From assembly GCA_017305935.1 (NCBI GenBank), contig JAFKJU010000008.1:124001-188000 (forward strand): 64,000 nt of DNA, written 5' to 3'. Below the pieces are notes generated by a model. It was given only the letters and a program-made list of their open reading frames with translations. It was not told the origin of the DNA and did not search any database. The stretch is from Hyphomicrobiales bacterium (GTDB lineage Bacteria; Pseudomonadota; Alphaproteobacteria; Rhizobiales; Rhizobiaceae). Of this stretch, positions 35,882 through 45,261 are shown piece by piece (position 1 is the stretch's first letter; every line of letters begins with the position of its first letter). The position numbers were made by a program, and so were the translations under genes.

Positions 35882-35954
35882 GGCTGGGTGTTCACCGGTT
35901 GCGGTCGCCTCAAAAGCTGGATACGGAAGTTCCGGTAACAATGGAACGAAGCGG

Positions 35955-36884
35955 ATGCAAACAAAACCTTTGCGGATCGGCACGCGCGGCAGCCCCTTGG
36001 CGCTGGCCCAGGCTCACGAAACCCGCGACCGGCTGATGGCCGCCCACGGCCTGCCGGCCGAGATGTTCGAGATCGTCGTGCTCTCGACCACCGGCGACCG
36101 CGTCACCGACCGGGCGCTGTCGGAAATCGGCGGCAAGGGACTGTTCACCCAGGAACTGGAGGAGCAACTGACCTCCGGCGAACTCGACATGGCCGTGCAT
36201 TCCTCCAAGGACATGCCGACCGTGCTGCCCGACGGCCTGCACCTTTCCGCCTTCCTGCCGCGCGCCGATGTACGCGACGCGGTGATCGGCCGAAGCGCCC
36301 CGACGCTGATGGCGCTGCCTCACGGCGCCACGGTCGGCTCCTCGTCGCTGCGCCGCCAGGCGCTGATCCGTCGGCTGCGCCCGGATATCACCGTCATTAC
36401 CTTTCGCGGCCAGGTGGAGACGCGGCTGCGCAAACTCGCCGAAGGCCAGGTCGATGCGACGCTGCTCGCCGTCGCCGGCCTCGACCGGCTCGGCAAGACC
36501 GGCATCGTCACCGAATTCCTCGATCCTGCCGAATTTCCGCCAGCCCCGGCGCAAGGGGCGATCTGCATCGAATGCCGTATCGACGATATCAGGATCAACG
36601 CCCTGCTCGACGCCGTCAATCACCGCCCGACCTATGACGCCGTCACCTGCGAACGCGCTTTCCTCGCCGCGCTCGACGGCTCCTGTCGTACGCCGATTGC
36701 CGGCCTGGCGCTCACCGAGGGCGACGCGCTGTTTTTCTCCGGCATGATCCTCACTCCGGACGGCCAGACCGTCCACCGCATCGCCATTGACGGCAAGACG
36801 GCGGAAGCGGCAAACCTCGGCCGCAAGGCGGGCGAAGAGGTGCGCGCCATCGCCGGCAGCGGTTTCTTCGAGGGATGGAGCTGA
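35955..36884 (+). CDS. hemC: Porphobilinogen deaminase (hydroxymethylbilane synthase)
   Basis: Polymerises four porphobilinogens into hydroxymethylbilane in heme and siroheme synthesis. The 309-residue protein has the start motif [14 protein letters not shown], the KGLFTQELE segment, the VHSSKDMP loop with the catalytic Asp, SSSLRRQA, and Cys244 in GSCRTP, which carries the dipyrromethane cofactor. The ATG at 35955 is 74 nt from the tsaD start. hemD follows after 22 nt. Confidence 0.97.
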   Translation: MQTKPLRIGTRGSPLALAQAHETRDRLMAAHGLPAEMFEIVVLSTTGDRVTDRALSEIGGKGLFTQELEEQLTSGELDMAVHSSKDMPTVLPDGLHLSAFLPRADVRDAVIGRSAPTLMALPHGATVGSSSLRRQALIRRLRPDITVITFRGQVETRLRKLAEGQVDATLLAVAGLDRLGKTGIVTEFLDPAEFPPAPAQGAICIECRIDDIRINALLDAVNHRPTYDAVTCERAFLAALDGSCRTPIAGLALTEGDALFFSGMILTPDGQTVHRIAIDGKTAEAANLGRKAGEEVRAIAGSGFFEGWS

Positions 36885-36906
36885 CGGTATCAGGACGGGA
36901 GGCAGC

Positions 36907-37632
36907 ATGCGCGTCATCGTCACCCGGCCCTGTCAGTCAGGCCGCCGCACCGCCGAGAAGCTGCGCCAGCGCGGCCATGATCCGGTCATCCTGCCGCTGA
37001 CGGCGCCGACTCATGACGTGCTGGCCGCCGCCCGTGCGCTCAAGCAGCCCTACAGCGCCATCGCGGTTACCAGCGCCGAGGCGATCCGGGCGCTGGAAAA
37101 GCTGGAGGAGGGGCTGGAGCCTCACCGCGACGCCCTGCTGTTCGGCGTCGGCCGGGTGACGGCGGCGGCGGCGCAAGCGGCGGGTTTTACCCGGGCGCAA
37201 GCCGCCGAGGGCACCGGCCTCGATCTCGCCGATCGCATCCTCGCCCATTTTCGCCAGACCGGCCCGCCGCAAGAACCGCTTCTCTATCTCGCCGGCCGCC
37301 CGCGCAGCCCGGCGCTGGAACGGACGCTCTCCGCCGCCGGCCTGCCGTACCGCACCGCCGAATGCTACCACATGCTGCCGATCGAGCACGCGCCGGAGCG
37401 CCTGCATCGCCTTCTGGTCGAGACGCCGGCCGAAGCGGTACTGTTCTACTCGCGCGAAAATGTCGACCGCTTCTTTTCGCTGAGCCCGTTCATGGACGGC
37501 TTCGCGGCGCTTGCACAAACCCGCTTCTATTGCCTCAGCCGCAATATCGCCGCCGCCGTGCCGGCGGCCATGTCGGAACGAGTCCGCATTGCGCCGTCGC
37601 CGGACGAGGAGGCCCTGCTCGACCTGTTATGA
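36907..37632 (+). CDS. hemD: Uroporphyrinogen-III synthase
   Basis: Cyclises hydroxymethylbilane with inversion of ring D. HemD proteins are poorly conserved; support comes from the 241-residue length, the N-terminal VTRPCQSG, the AVTSAEAIRAL stretch, the YLAGRPRSPALE region after the domain switch and the FYSRENVDRF segment, together with its place 22 nt after hemC. The ATG at 36907 has GGGAGG upstream. The following 156-nt gap before the Mic60 gene has an inverted CCTCCGG/CCGGAGG pair but no clear terminator. Confidence 0.92.
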   Translation: MRVIVTRPCQSGRRTAEKLRQRGHDPVILPLTAPTHDVLAAARALKQPYSAIAVTSAEAIRALEKLEEGLEPHRDALLFGVGRVTAAAAQAAGFTRAQAAEGTGLDLADRILAHFRQTGPPQEPLLYLAGRPRSPALERTLSAAGLPYRTAECYHMLPIEHAPERLHRLLVETPAEAVLFYSRENVDRFFSLSPFMDGFAALAQTRFYCLSRNIAAAVPAAMSERVRIAPSPDEEALLDLL

Positions 37633-37788
37633 TCGGGTCGAGCAGCAGAACCTCCGGACGCCAGCGGCCGGTAAACGTTCCAGATGTGCCGAAATCGATT
37701 TCGACCGGAGGAATTGTGGACGGGCCTCTTTCCTTGGCGGGGTTTGCTGACTAGGTTTGTTGCAATGCATTGAAGTGAAGAGGTTGCC

Positions 37789-38994
37789 ATGGTCGAAGAT
37801 CCGCCGCGCCACACCCGATCGCCCGACGAGCCGATCACGATCGAGGGGACCGCAGAACGCATCACCGAACCGACGGACACCGCTTCCCCCGCAGAGGATA
37901 ACGCTCCGCCGCCGCAGGAAACGCCGGACGCCGCCTCCGCCGGCCTCGAAGCCGATAAGCCGCAAGCACCGCCGGAGACCGTCGCCGCCGAGCCGGAACC
38001 GGAGCCCGTGAAGGTCGAGCCGGCTGAAACGCCGGAGCCGGAAGAGACGGAACCGCCGCGCGCGCCCACCTGGACGCAGGCCCCGCCCGCCCCAACCGCC
38101 GTCAAGCAGACCGCCACCTCGACCCTGGTCGCCGCCGGCATTTTCGGCGGTCTGGTGGCGCTCGCTCTGGCCGGGGCCATGCAATATGCCGGCGTCCTGC
38201 CGGGCGCGGGTGCGACCAAACCCGCCGACACCGGCGCGCTCAGCGCCGAAATCGACGCCCTGCGCCAACAGGTCGCCGCCTTGCCCACGGCACCTGTCGC
38301 GCCTGCCACGGACCCCGCGCTGGAACAGCGCATCGCCGCGCTCGAAGCCAAGGTCGCGCCGCTGGCGGACGACATCGACAAGGTCAGCAACGGCCTTGCC
38401 GCGCTTGGCCAGACGGCGGCCAGCGGCACCGGAGACGTCACCGCCCGCCTCGATGAGATCGAGAAGAAGCTGAGCGAACCACAGAATGACGGCGCCGTCG
38501 CCCGCACCATCGCGCTGACCGCGCTGCGCTCGGCGATCGATCGCGGCGGCGCGTTTTCGGCCGAGCTGGATGCGCTCGCCAGCGTCAGCCATGACGATCC
38601 GGCCATCGGCGAGTTGCGGCCGCTGGCCTCCGGCGACCTGCCCTCCCGCGCCGAGCTGGTCGAGCAGTTCCCGGATGTCGCCTTCGCGATGATCGAGGCG
38701 GTCAACCAGCCGGGGCCGGACAGTGGCATCGGCGAGCGGCTGTTCGCCAGCGCCCTGTCGATCGTCAAGGTGCGCAATGTCGGCGATGTCGAGGGCACCG
38801 GCCCCGACGCGATCACCGCCCGCATCGAGGACAAGTTGAAGAAGGGCGCCCTGAAGGATGCCGTAGCCGAATGGGACACCCTGCCCGAGGCGGCGAAGAC
38901 GGCAGGCGCCGCTTTCAAGGCCAGGCTGGATGCCCGCATTCGTGCCGAAGACCTGTTGAGCGCCGTCGCGGCGGCAACGAACAAGCAGAGCTGA
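37789..38994 (+). CDS. Mic60/mitofilin-like inner-membrane protein
   Basis: Alphaproteobacterial homologue of mitochondrial Mic60, which shapes crista junctions; bacterial Mic60 has been reported to bend membranes. The 401-residue protein has an acidic, Pro-rich cytoplasmic N-terminus (about 1-105), one transmembrane helix (about 111-133), a predicted coiled coil (about 155-235) and a C-terminal mitofilin-like domain with PLASGDLPSRAELVEQFPD. The place between hemD and hemY is the one conserved in alphaproteobacteria and strengthens the call. GAGG precedes the ATG. Function in this organism is inferred. Confidence 0.82.
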   Translation: MVEDPPRHTRSPDEPITIEGTAERITEPTDTASPAEDNAPPPQETPDAASAGLEADKPQAPPETVAAEPEPEPVKVEPAETPEPEETEPPRAPTWTQAPPAPTAVKQTATSTLVAAGIFGGLVALALAGAMQYAGVLPGAGATKPADTGALSAEIDALRQQVAALPTAPVAPATDPALEQRIAALEAKVAPLADDIDKVSNGLAALGQTAASGTGDVTARLDEIEKKLSEPQNDGAVARTIALTALRSAIDRGGAFSAELDALASVSHDDPAIGELRPLASGDLPSRAELVEQFPDVAFAMIEAVNQPGPDSGIGERLFASALSIVKVRNVGDVEGTGPDAITARIEDKLKKGALKDAVAEWDTLPEAAKTAGAAFKARLDARIRAEDLLSAVAAATNKQS

Positions 38995-39007
38995 GCCGGG
39001 AGACGAC

Positions 39008-40612
39008 ATGATCAGAATTCTCGTATTCGCCATTCTCGTCCTGGCGCTCGGCTTCGGCTTCTCCTGGCTGGCCGACCGGCCCGGTGAACTGACCCTGCTC
39101 TGGGAAGGCCGCATCGTCGAGATGAGCCTGCTGGCCGCCGCCGGCTTCACCGTCGCCCTCGTCGCCGCCGTGCTCGTCTGTTGGTGGCTGCTCAGCGGCC
39201 TGTGGAACTCGCCGCACACGATCAACCGCTATTTTCGCGCCCGCAAGCGCGACCGCGGCTACCAGGCGCTGTCGACGGGGTTGATCGCCGCCGGGGCCGG
39301 CAATTCGCTGCTGGCGGCCAAGATGGCGGCGCGCTCGCGCGGCCTGATCAGCGCCGACCAGGAGCCCCTGATCCATCTGCTGGAGGCCCAGACGGCGCTC
39401 ATCGAAGGCAAGCATGACGATGCGCGCCGCAAGTTCGAGCTGATGGCCGACGATCCCGAGACCCGCGAGCTTGGCCTGCGCGGTCTCTATCTCGAAGCCA
39501 AGCGCCTCGGCGCCGACGAGGCTGCCCGCCAATATGCCGAGCAGGCGGCGGAAAAGGCCCCCTACCTGCCCTGGGCGGCGCAAGCGGCGCTGGACTACCG
39601 CTCGCAGGCCGGCCTCTGGAACGACGCCATCCGCCTGCTCGACCAGCAGCGCGTCGCTCATGTCTTTCCCAAGGCCGAGGCCGAGCGCAAGAAGGCCGTG
39701 CTGTTGACCGCGCGCGCCGCCGCCGCATTGGAGGCCGATCCGAAGACGGCACGGCAGGATGCGCTCGCCGCGCTCAAACTGGCGCCGTCGCTGGCCCCGG
39801 CCGCCCTGATCGCCGCCAAGAGTTATTTCCGCGAGGACAATGTCCGCAAAGCTTCCTCGGTGCTCGAACAGGCGTGGAAGCAGGCGCCGTCGAGCGAGAT
39901 CGCCACTACCTATCTGCGCGCCCGCAGCGGCGACAGCGCGCTCGATCGCCTCAAGCGCGCCGAGCGGCTGGAGGCGCTGAAGCCCAACAACATCGAATCG
40001 CTGCTCGCCGTCGCCCGCGCCGCCCTCGACACCAAGGATTTTTCCCGCGCCCGGCAGAAGGCGGAGGCAGCCGCCCGCATGGATGCGCGCGAAAGCGTCT
40101 TCCTGCTGCTGGCCGATATCGAGGAGGCCGAAACCGGCGATCAGGGCCGCATCCGCCATTGGCTGGGCCAGGCGCTGCGCGCCCCGCGCGATCCCGCCTG
40201 GGTGGCAGACGGCTTCGTCTCGGAGACCTGGCTGCCGGTCTCGCCGGTCAGCGGACGTCTCGACGCCTTCGAATGGAAGGCGCCGTTCCACCAGATCGCC
40301 GCCCGCATCGAGGACGGCACACTTGCCAAAGACGCGCTGCAGACCCTGCCGCCGCTGCCGGAAAAGCCCGTATCGGAACCGCCGAAACCGGCCGCCGTTC
40401 CCGCGATCATCGATGCCGAACCGGTGGTGAAGCCGGTGCCGCAGGCGATGAAACCTGCGCCGCGCCCGGCCGAGGCGCGGCCGACGCCGGAGCCGGTCGC
40501 GGCCAACAGCTCGCGCGCTCCCGATCCGTTCAACGGCCGCCCGCCGGATGATCCCGGCGTGAAATTCGCCGAAGCCGACAGCGGCGAGAAGACGCGGTTG
40601 CGGTTGTTCTGA
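39008..40612 (+). CDS. hemY: HemY-like membrane TPR protein
   Basis: Inner-membrane protein with the HemY N-terminal domain. Two hydrophobic segments (about 1-20 and 40-62) are followed by the RAFRARKRDRGYQALSTGLIA-type region (here FRARKRDRGYQALS), several TPR-like helical repeats (about 100-400) and a Pro/Ala-rich tail of about 110 residues. HemY of this kind is named for its link to heme genes; it is not the protoporphyrinogen oxidase of Bacillus, and its true role is unsettled. It starts 13 nt after the Mic60 gene and is clearly in the same operon. Confidence 0.85.
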   Translation: MIRILVFAILVLALGFGFSWLADRPGELTLLWEGRIVEMSLLAAAGFTVALVAAVLVCWWLLSGLWNSPHTINRYFRARKRDRGYQALSTGLIAAGAGNSLLAAKMAARSRGLISADQEPLIHLLEAQTALIEGKHDDARRKFELMADDPETRELGLRGLYLEAKRLGADEAARQYAEQAAEKAPYLPWAAQAALDYRSQAGLWNDAIRLLDQQRVAHVFPKAEAERKKAVLLTARAAAALEADPKTARQDALAALKLAPSLAPAALIAAKSYFREDNVRKASSVLEQAWKQAPSSEIATTYLRARSGDSALDRLKRAERLEALKPNNIESLLAVARAALDTKDFSRARQKAEAAARMDARESVFLLLADIEEAETGDQGRIRHWLGQALRAPRDPAWVADGFVSETWLPVSPVSGRLDAFEWKAPFHQIAARIEDGTLAKDALQTLPPLPEKPVSEPPKPAAVPAIIDAEPVVKPVPQAMKPAPRPAEARPTPEPVAANSSRAPDPFNGRPPDDPGVKFAEADSGEKTRLRLF

Positions 40613-40626
40613 GCACGGGAGCGCCA

Positions 40627-41097
40627 ATGTTCGAACGTATCCAGAACTTCTTCAACAACCTCACCGCTTCCCCGGCTGCCTTCGCGCCCGGCGATCCGCT
40701 GGTTGCGGTCGCCGCCCTTTGCATCCAGGTGATGGAGGCGGACGGCACCGTCTCCGATAGCGAGAAGGAAAGATTACGCACCCTGTTGCGCGAGCATTAC
40801 GGCCGCGACGGGGCTTCGCTGGAAGCGCTGATCGAGGCTGGCCGCGAGGCCGGCAACGAGGCCGTCGACTATTATCGCTTCACCGCCGACCTCAAACGGC
40901 ATCTCGACGACGACCAGCGGCTGGAACTGATCGGCATCCTCTGGGATATCGTCTATGCCGACGGGGTGCGCAACGAACTGGAAGATCATGTCATATGGCG
41001 AATTGCCGATCTGCTCGGTGTCTCCGGAACCGACCGGGTCGCGCTCAGACAGCGCGCCGCAGCCCGCGCCCCCGAACCCGACGCGCCTGACGGCTGA
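40627..41097 (+). CDS. TerB-like (tellurite resistance B) family protein
   Basis: A 156-residue, mostly helical acidic protein of the TerB/DjlA N-terminal type. The paired acidic motifs ALCIQVMEADGTVSDSE and LWDIVYADGVRNELED are the family's two metal-binding-like half-repeats. It lies 14 nt after hemY and overlaps the start region of the next gene. No ter operon is present, so tellurite resistance should not be inferred. Confidence 0.82.
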   Translation: MFERIQNFFNNLTASPAAFAPGDPLVAVAALCIQVMEADGTVSDSEKERLRTLLREHYGRDGASLEALIEAGREAGNEAVDYYRFTADLKRHLDDDQRLELIGILWDIVYADGVRNELEDHVIWRIADLLGVSGTDRVALRQRAAARAPEPDAPDG

Positions 41098-41848
41098 ACC
41101 GCCGGCCCGCCGGCCGTCGACCGGCGAACAGCCCGCCATTCTCGTCGTGCTGCATCAGGAGCGCTCCAGCCCCGGCCGTGTCGGCCAGATGCTGGAACGG
41201 AAGGGTTTCATGCTGGATATCCGCCGGCCGGTGCTCGGCGATCCCCTGCCGAAAACGCTGGCCGACCATGCCGGCGCCGTCGTCTTCGGCGGGCCGATGA
41301 GCGCCAACGACGCGGACGACTTCGTGCGCGCCGAAATCGACTGGATTTCGGTGCCGCTCACCGAAAACAAGCCCTATCTCGGCATCTGCCTCGGCGCGCA
41401 GATGCTGGTCAAGCAGCTCGGCGGGATGGTCGAAAGCCATAGCGACGGGCTGACGGAAATTGGCTGGTATCCGCTGCGCGCCACCGAAAAGGGCCGAGCG
41501 CTGCTGCCCGACTGGCCCGATATGGTCTATCACTTCCATCGCGAGGGTTTCGATCTGCCGGCCGGCGCCGAGCTGCTGGCCGAGGGCGACACCTATCCCA
41601 ACCAGGCTTTTCGCTACGGCCGCACCGCCTGGGCGCTGCAATTCCATGCGGAGCTGACGCGGGCAATGATGCAGCGCTGGGTCGTGCATGGCGCCCACCG
41701 TTTCGAGCTGCCGAATGCGCAGCGCGGCAAGGCCCATCTCGATGGCCACCTGTTGCATGACGAACCGCTGCGCGTCTGGCTGTCGAACTTCCTCGACATC
41801 GTCTTCCTGCAGCCGCCGCAACAGCGGTTGCTGATGGAAAGCGTTTAG
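40988..41848 (+). CDS. Class-I glutamine amidotransferase domain protein
   Basis: GMP-synthase-like glutamine amidotransferase of unknown acceptor. The catalytic Cys is in GICLGAQML and the His and Glu in LQFHAEL, so the triad is complete. FGGPMSAND is also typical. The start is unresolved: the homologous part begins about residue 49 (AILVVLHQE), and the ATGs at 40988 and 40955 both lie inside the TerB gene. I list 40988, 286 residues; a shorter form from a non-ATG codon is possible. The TAG overlaps the convergent MFS stop by 3 nt. Confidence 0.82.
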   Translation: MSYGELPICSVSPEPTGSRSDSAPQPAPPNPTRLTAEPPARRPSTGEQPAILVVLHQERSSPGRVGQMLERKGFMLDIRRPVLGDPLPKTLADHAGAVVFGGPMSANDADDFVRAEIDWISVPLTENKPYLGICLGAQMLVKQLGGMVESHSDGLTEIGWYPLRATEKGRALLPDWPDMVYHFHREGFDLPAGAELLAEGDTYPNQAFRYGRTAWALQFHAELTRAMMQRWVVHGAHRFELPNAQRGKAHLDGHLLHDEPLRVWLSNFLDIVFLQPPQQRLLMESV

Positions 41849-43092
41849 ACCGCCTGCCGCTGCGAGGGTGCGTCGAGTGAATCGATGCGCCGCAGCTTCG
41901 GAAAACTCGACGCCCAGATGATCGACACCGCGAGCGTGCCGAAGCCGCCGATCACCACGGCCGGCACGGCGCCGAAGATCGCCGCCATGGTGCCGGCGCG
42001 GAATTCTCCGAGTTCGTTAGAGGCGCCGACGAACACCATGTTGACGGCATTGACGCGGCCGCGCACCGCATCCGGCGTCCACAGCGCGATCAGCGTTTCG
42101 CGCACATAGACGGAAATCATGTCGGAAGCGCCCATGACGAACAGCGCGGCAATCGACAGCCACGCCGTCTGCGACAGGCCGAACAGAATGGTTGCCGTCC
42201 CGAACAGGCCGACGCCGATGAACATCAGCATTCCGGCCCGGTGGCGGATGGGATAGGCGGCAAGGATCAGAGCGACGAGGATGGCGCCGACGCCGGGGGC
42301 CGCGCGCAGCAGGCCGAGGCCCCATGGCCCGAGCACCAGCACATCGCGGGCGAAGACCGGCATCAGCGCCACGGCGCCGCCGAGCAACACAGCGAAGAGA
42401 TCGAGTGAGATCGCTCCCAGCACCACCTTTTCCGAACGGATGAAGCGGAAGCCGGCCAGCATGCTGTCGAGCGTCACCCGTTCGCGCACACTTTTCTGCG
42501 GCGGCTTCGGCACCATGAAGACCAGCACGGCGGCGGCGGCCATGAACACCAGCGCCACCGAATAGGCCACCAGCGGCCCGAGACCATAGAGCAGGCCGCC
42601 CGCCACCGGCCCGACGATCGACGCCGCCTGCCAGGAGGAGGAGTTCCAGGCGATCGAATTGGCCAGATCCTGCTCCGGCACCAGGTTCGGCGCCAGGGAC
42701 TGCACGGCGGGCGCCATGAAGGCGCGCTCGATACCGAACACCACCAGCACGGCGAAGACCGGCAGCGGCGCAAACGCGCCGGTGACCGTCAACCCCAGCA
42801 ACGCGGCGGCGCAGAGCGCGCTGACAACCATGCAGATGGAGACGATGGCGCGGCGATTGTAGCGATCCGCCACCGAACCGGTGACGAGGATCAGCACCAG
42901 CGAGGGCAGGAACTGGAACAGGCCGATGAGGCCGAGATAGAAGGTGCTGCGCGTGACGTCATACATCTGCCAGCCGACCGAGACGGAGATGATCTGCGTC
43001 GCGAACACGGCGAGGAAGCGCGCGGCGAAGAAGCGCGCATAGGCCACATGCCGGAAAGCCGCGAAACGGTCTGGCGTGGTCGAAACGGACAT
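41845..43092 (-). CDS. MFS exporter, EntS/MFS_3 type
   Basis: Twelve-helix major facilitator superfamily protein of 415 residues. The loop motif GSVADRYNRRAIV between helices 2 and 3 is the MFS signature, and ERAFMAPAVQSLAPNLVP is typical of the EntS-like (MFS_3) exporters, which include enterobactin exporters and macrolide efflux pumps. Substrate unknown. The ATG at 43092 has AAGGA upstream; the open frame reaches 43167, but the extra residues are unlike the family. No siderophore genes are near. Confidence 0.88.
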   Translation of the reverse strand: MSVSTTPDRFAAFRHVAYARFFAARFLAVFATQIISVSVGWQMYDVTRSTFYLGLIGLFQFLPSLVLILVTGSVADRYNRRAIVSICMVVSALCAAALLGLTVTGAFAPLPVFAVLVVFGIERAFMAPAVQSLAPNLVPEQDLANSIAWNSSSWQAASIVGPVAGGLLYGLGPLVAYSVALVFMAAAAVLVFMVPKPPQKSVRERVTLDSMLAGFRFIRSEKVVLGAISLDLFAVLLGGAVALMPVFARDVLVLGPWGLGLLRAAPGVGAILVALILAAYPIRHRAGMLMFIGVGLFGTATILFGLSQTAWLSIAALFVMGASDMISVYVRETLIALWTPDAVRGRVNAVNMVFVGASNELGEFRAGTMAAIFGAVPAVVIGGFGTLAVSIIWASSFPKLRRIDSLDAPSQRQAV

Positions 43093-43194
43093 GGAGAACT
43101 GTTCCTTGCATCTGGGCCGCAATTCCAGCCCGGCGGGCCGATGGCGAGAGGCCGGCCCGTTAAACATGATTCCGCTTTACGGCTTTTGCGGCCC

Positions 43195-43223
43195 TTGCTC
43201 GTTAAGTCGCCAATGTCTACATC
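43195..43223 (+). promoter_or_regulatory. Candidate promoter for yggT
   Basis: TTGCTC at 43195-43200 and TACATC at 43218-43223 are 17 nt apart; transcription would begin about 20 nt before the yggT start. Each box has four of six consensus bases or fewer, so this is tentative. Confidence 0.35.
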
Positions 43224-43250
43224 TCTGTCAATCGAGAAATGGAGACCTGG

Positions 43251-43544
43251 ATGCTTGCTCTTTTTCAAACCATTGACCTGGCTTTGAATATCTATACCTG
43301 GATTTTGATCGCCAGCGCGATCTTCTCCTGGCTCTACGCCTTCAACGTGGTCAATTCGAGCAACCAGTTCGTCAACTCGATCGGCTTGTTCTTGCACAAT
43401 GTCACCGAGCCGGTGCTGCGGCCGATCCGCCGCCTGCTGCCGAACCTCGGCGGCATCGACATCTCGCCGATCATCCTGCTGCTGATCATTTTCTTCATCC
43501 GCTCGCTGATGTGGAATTCGCTCTGGCCGATGGTCGCCCGGTAA
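43251..43544 (+). CDS. YggT family membrane protein
   Basis: A 97-residue protein with two hydrophobic segments and the family motif [23 protein letters not shown] between them, which is diagnostic for YggT/YlmG. Related proteins in Gram-positive bacteria and chloroplasts are linked to division or nucleoid partition. The ATG at 43251 has GGAG 6 nt upstream and matches homologues; an ATG 12 nt earlier is possible. The DUF167 gene follows after 4 nt, a common pair (yggT-yggU). Confidence 0.9.
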   Translation: MLALFQTIDLALNIYTWILIASAIFSWLYAFNVVNSSNQFVNSIGLFLHNVTEPVLRPIRRLLPNLGGIDISPIILLLIIFFIRSLMWNSLWPMVAR

Positions 43545-43548
43545 CAGG

Positions 43549-43863
43549 GTGACCAGCCCCTTCAAGGCGCTGGCCGATGGCGTCAGCCTCCGCCTGCGGT
43601 TGATGCCGAATGGCGGTCGCGACGCAATCGACGGCATCGAGACCGATGCCAACGGCGACGTTTTCCTGAAGGCGCGGGTGAGCGCGGTGCCGGAGGACGG
43701 CAGGGCCAACAAGGCGCTGATCGCGCTGCTCGCCAAGCGGCTGAAGATCGCCAAATCGGCGATCTCGGTCGTCTCAGGCGAAACCGCCAGAAAGAAAATC
43801 CTCCGGATCGAGGGCGACCCGGAGGATGTGATCGGAAAGATCGAAAGCCTGCTGAAAGGCTGA
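43549..43863 (+). CDS. DUF167 (YggU) family protein
   Basis: A 104-residue protein of the YggU/DUF167 family, small alpha/beta proteins of unknown role usually found after yggT. Diagnostic is the VPEDGRANKALIALLAKRL stretch, then VVSGETARKKIL. It starts at GTG 43549, 4 nt after yggT. Its TGA abuts the convergent ppa TAA with no space between, leaving no room for a conventional terminator. Confidence 0.88.
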   Translation: MTSPFKALADGVSLRLRLMPNGGRDAIDGIETDANGDVFLKARVSAVPEDGRANKALIALLAKRLKIAKSAISVVSGETARKKILRIEGDPEDVIGKIESLLKG

Positions 43864-44397
43864 TTATTTCTGGGCTTTGGCGCGCTCGATGGATTCGAGG
43901 ATGATGCGCTTGGCGGCGTCGACATCCAGCCAGTCGCCGATCTTCACCCACTTGCCGGGCTCCAGATCCTTGTAATGCGTGAAGAAGTGCTCGATCTGCT
44001 TGAGCGTGATTTCCGGCAGGTCGGTGTAGTTGGCGACCTTGTCGTAGCGGCGCGTCAGCTTCGGCACCGGCACGGCGAGGATCTTTTCGTCCTTGCCGCC
44101 ATCGTCTTCCATCATCATCACGCCGATCGGGCGGACGTTGATGACGCAGCCCGGCACCAGCGGGCGGGTGTTGCAGACGAGCACGTCGAGCGGATCGCCA
44201 TCCTCGCAGAGCGTATGCGGCACGAAGCCGTAATTGCCCGGATAGGTCATCGGCGTGTAGAGGAAACGGTCGACGACCAGCGTGCCGGCCTCCTTGTCCA
44301 TCTCGTACTTGATCGGCTGACCGCCAACCGGCACCTCGACGATGACGTTGACGTCGTTCGGCGGGTTCTTGCCGATGGAAATTGCATCAATACGCAT
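43864..44397 (-). CDS. ppa: Inorganic pyrophosphatase, family I
   Basis: Hydrolyses pyrophosphate to drive biosynthetic reactions. The 177-residue protein has the active-site sequence [10 protein letters not shown] (65-74) with the metal-binding aspartates, the YPGNYGFVP stretch (52-60), and [13 protein letters not shown]. Length is standard. The stop abuts the DUF167 gene. Confidence 0.97.
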   Translation of the reverse strand: MRIDAISIGKNPPNDVNVIVEVPVGGQPIKYEMDKEAGTLVVDRFLYTPMTYPGNYGFVPHTLCEDGDPLDVLVCNTRPLVPGCVINVRPIGVMMMEDDGGKDEKILAVPVPKLTRRYDKVANYTDLPEITLKQIEHFFTHYKDLEPGKWVKIGDWLDVDAAKRIILESIERAKAQK

Positions 44398-44434
44398 TCA
44401 TGCCCCCGGGGAGAAACTGTGGAAACTGGTGAGC

Positions 44435-44462
44435 AGATAATCCCTTTCCCATGGCAAAGCAA
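44435..44462 (-). promoter_or_regulatory. Candidate promoter for ppa
   Basis: On the minus strand TTGCTT (44462-44457) is followed after 16 nt by TTATCT (44440-44435), about 40 nt upstream of the ppa ATG. Both boxes are reasonable sigma-70 matches. Confidence 0.45.
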
Positions 44463-44600
44463 TGTCTTTCGACCCGTTGACCCATGGTGGAGGGCTGGCG
44501 CATTTTCCGCTTGATCGCCACCGCCGGCGGGGTCATGGAAGCGCAAAACGCCGGGCCGGAACACCGATTCTGGCCTGTTTCCAGTCCGAGGTATGCCCCC

Positions 44601-45209
44601 ATGAAATCCGTCCTGCTCACCGTCCTCCTGCTGGCAACCGGCGCCGTTGCGGCAAACGCCAATGACAGCCGCTACACAGACCTGAAGCCGAAATCCTGCC
44701 AGACGATCAGCCAGGCCGAGGACGAAAGCGGCAGCGTCTCCCTGAAATGCAAGGGGCTCGACGGCTATCCTGTCTATGTCAAGGAAGGCGATCTGCGCCA
44801 GTCTGCCTTCTTCGGCCCGATCGACGACCTCTATGTCGAGCGCGCCTTCGAAAGTTTCGGCACCTTCAACCATGCCGGCGAGAAGGTCGAATGGCGCGTG
44901 GATGCCGGGGGCAAGCCGGTCGCCGCCATCCTGCGCTATGTCATCGAACACGCCGACCCGAAGACCGGGGCGCCGTCCAAGTCCTCGCAAGGACAGATCC
45001 TCGTCGTTTCCAAGGTGGCGCAGAAGGACAACGGACAGGGTTGCGTTGCCGGTTATGTCGATGCGCTGGCCAATCCTGACGCCAACGACTTGGCGCGCCA
45101 GATCGGCGATACGGTCGTACCCGATTTCCGCTGCGGCAGCGACGAGCCGACCTGGCACGGCAAGAAGGGCGAACGCGCCGACGAGCCGATGCGTTACCTG
45201 CCGCAATAA
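44601..45209 (+). CDS. Secreted protein of unknown function
   Basis: A 202-residue protein with a signal peptide (MKSVLLTVLLLATGAVAANA, cleavage probably after Ala20). The mature protein has four cysteines (KSCQTI, LKCKGL, QGCVAG, FRCGSD), which suggests two periplasmic disulfides. Homologous-looking proteins are common in rhizobia, but I recognise no domain. GAGG lies about 9 nt before the ATG. It stands alone between ppa (divergent) and a GNAT gene (convergent). Confidence 0.7.
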   Translation: MKSVLLTVLLLATGAVAANANDSRYTDLKPKSCQTISQAEDESGSVSLKCKGLDGYPVYVKEGDLRQSAFFGPIDDLYVERAFESFGTFNHAGEKVEWRVDAGGKPVAAILRYVIEHADPKTGAPSKSSQGQILVVSKVAQKDNGQGCVAGYVDALANPDANDLARQIGDTVVPDFRCGSDEPTWHGKKGERADEPMRYLPQ

Positions 45210-45261
45210 CCCTCGAATCGAACGGGAAAAGCGCGCCGGCATAAAAGCCGGCGTGGCCGCG

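Noticed and set aside
37627-40627. Minus-strand open frames of up to 570 codons opposite the Mic60 and HemY genes
   Set aside because: Composition-driven shadows; the plus-strand genes have domains, ribosome sites and operon spacing.
40627-41097. Tellurite-resistance locus
   Set aside because: Only a TerB-like domain is present; no terC, terD or terE genes, and the neighbours are heme-related.
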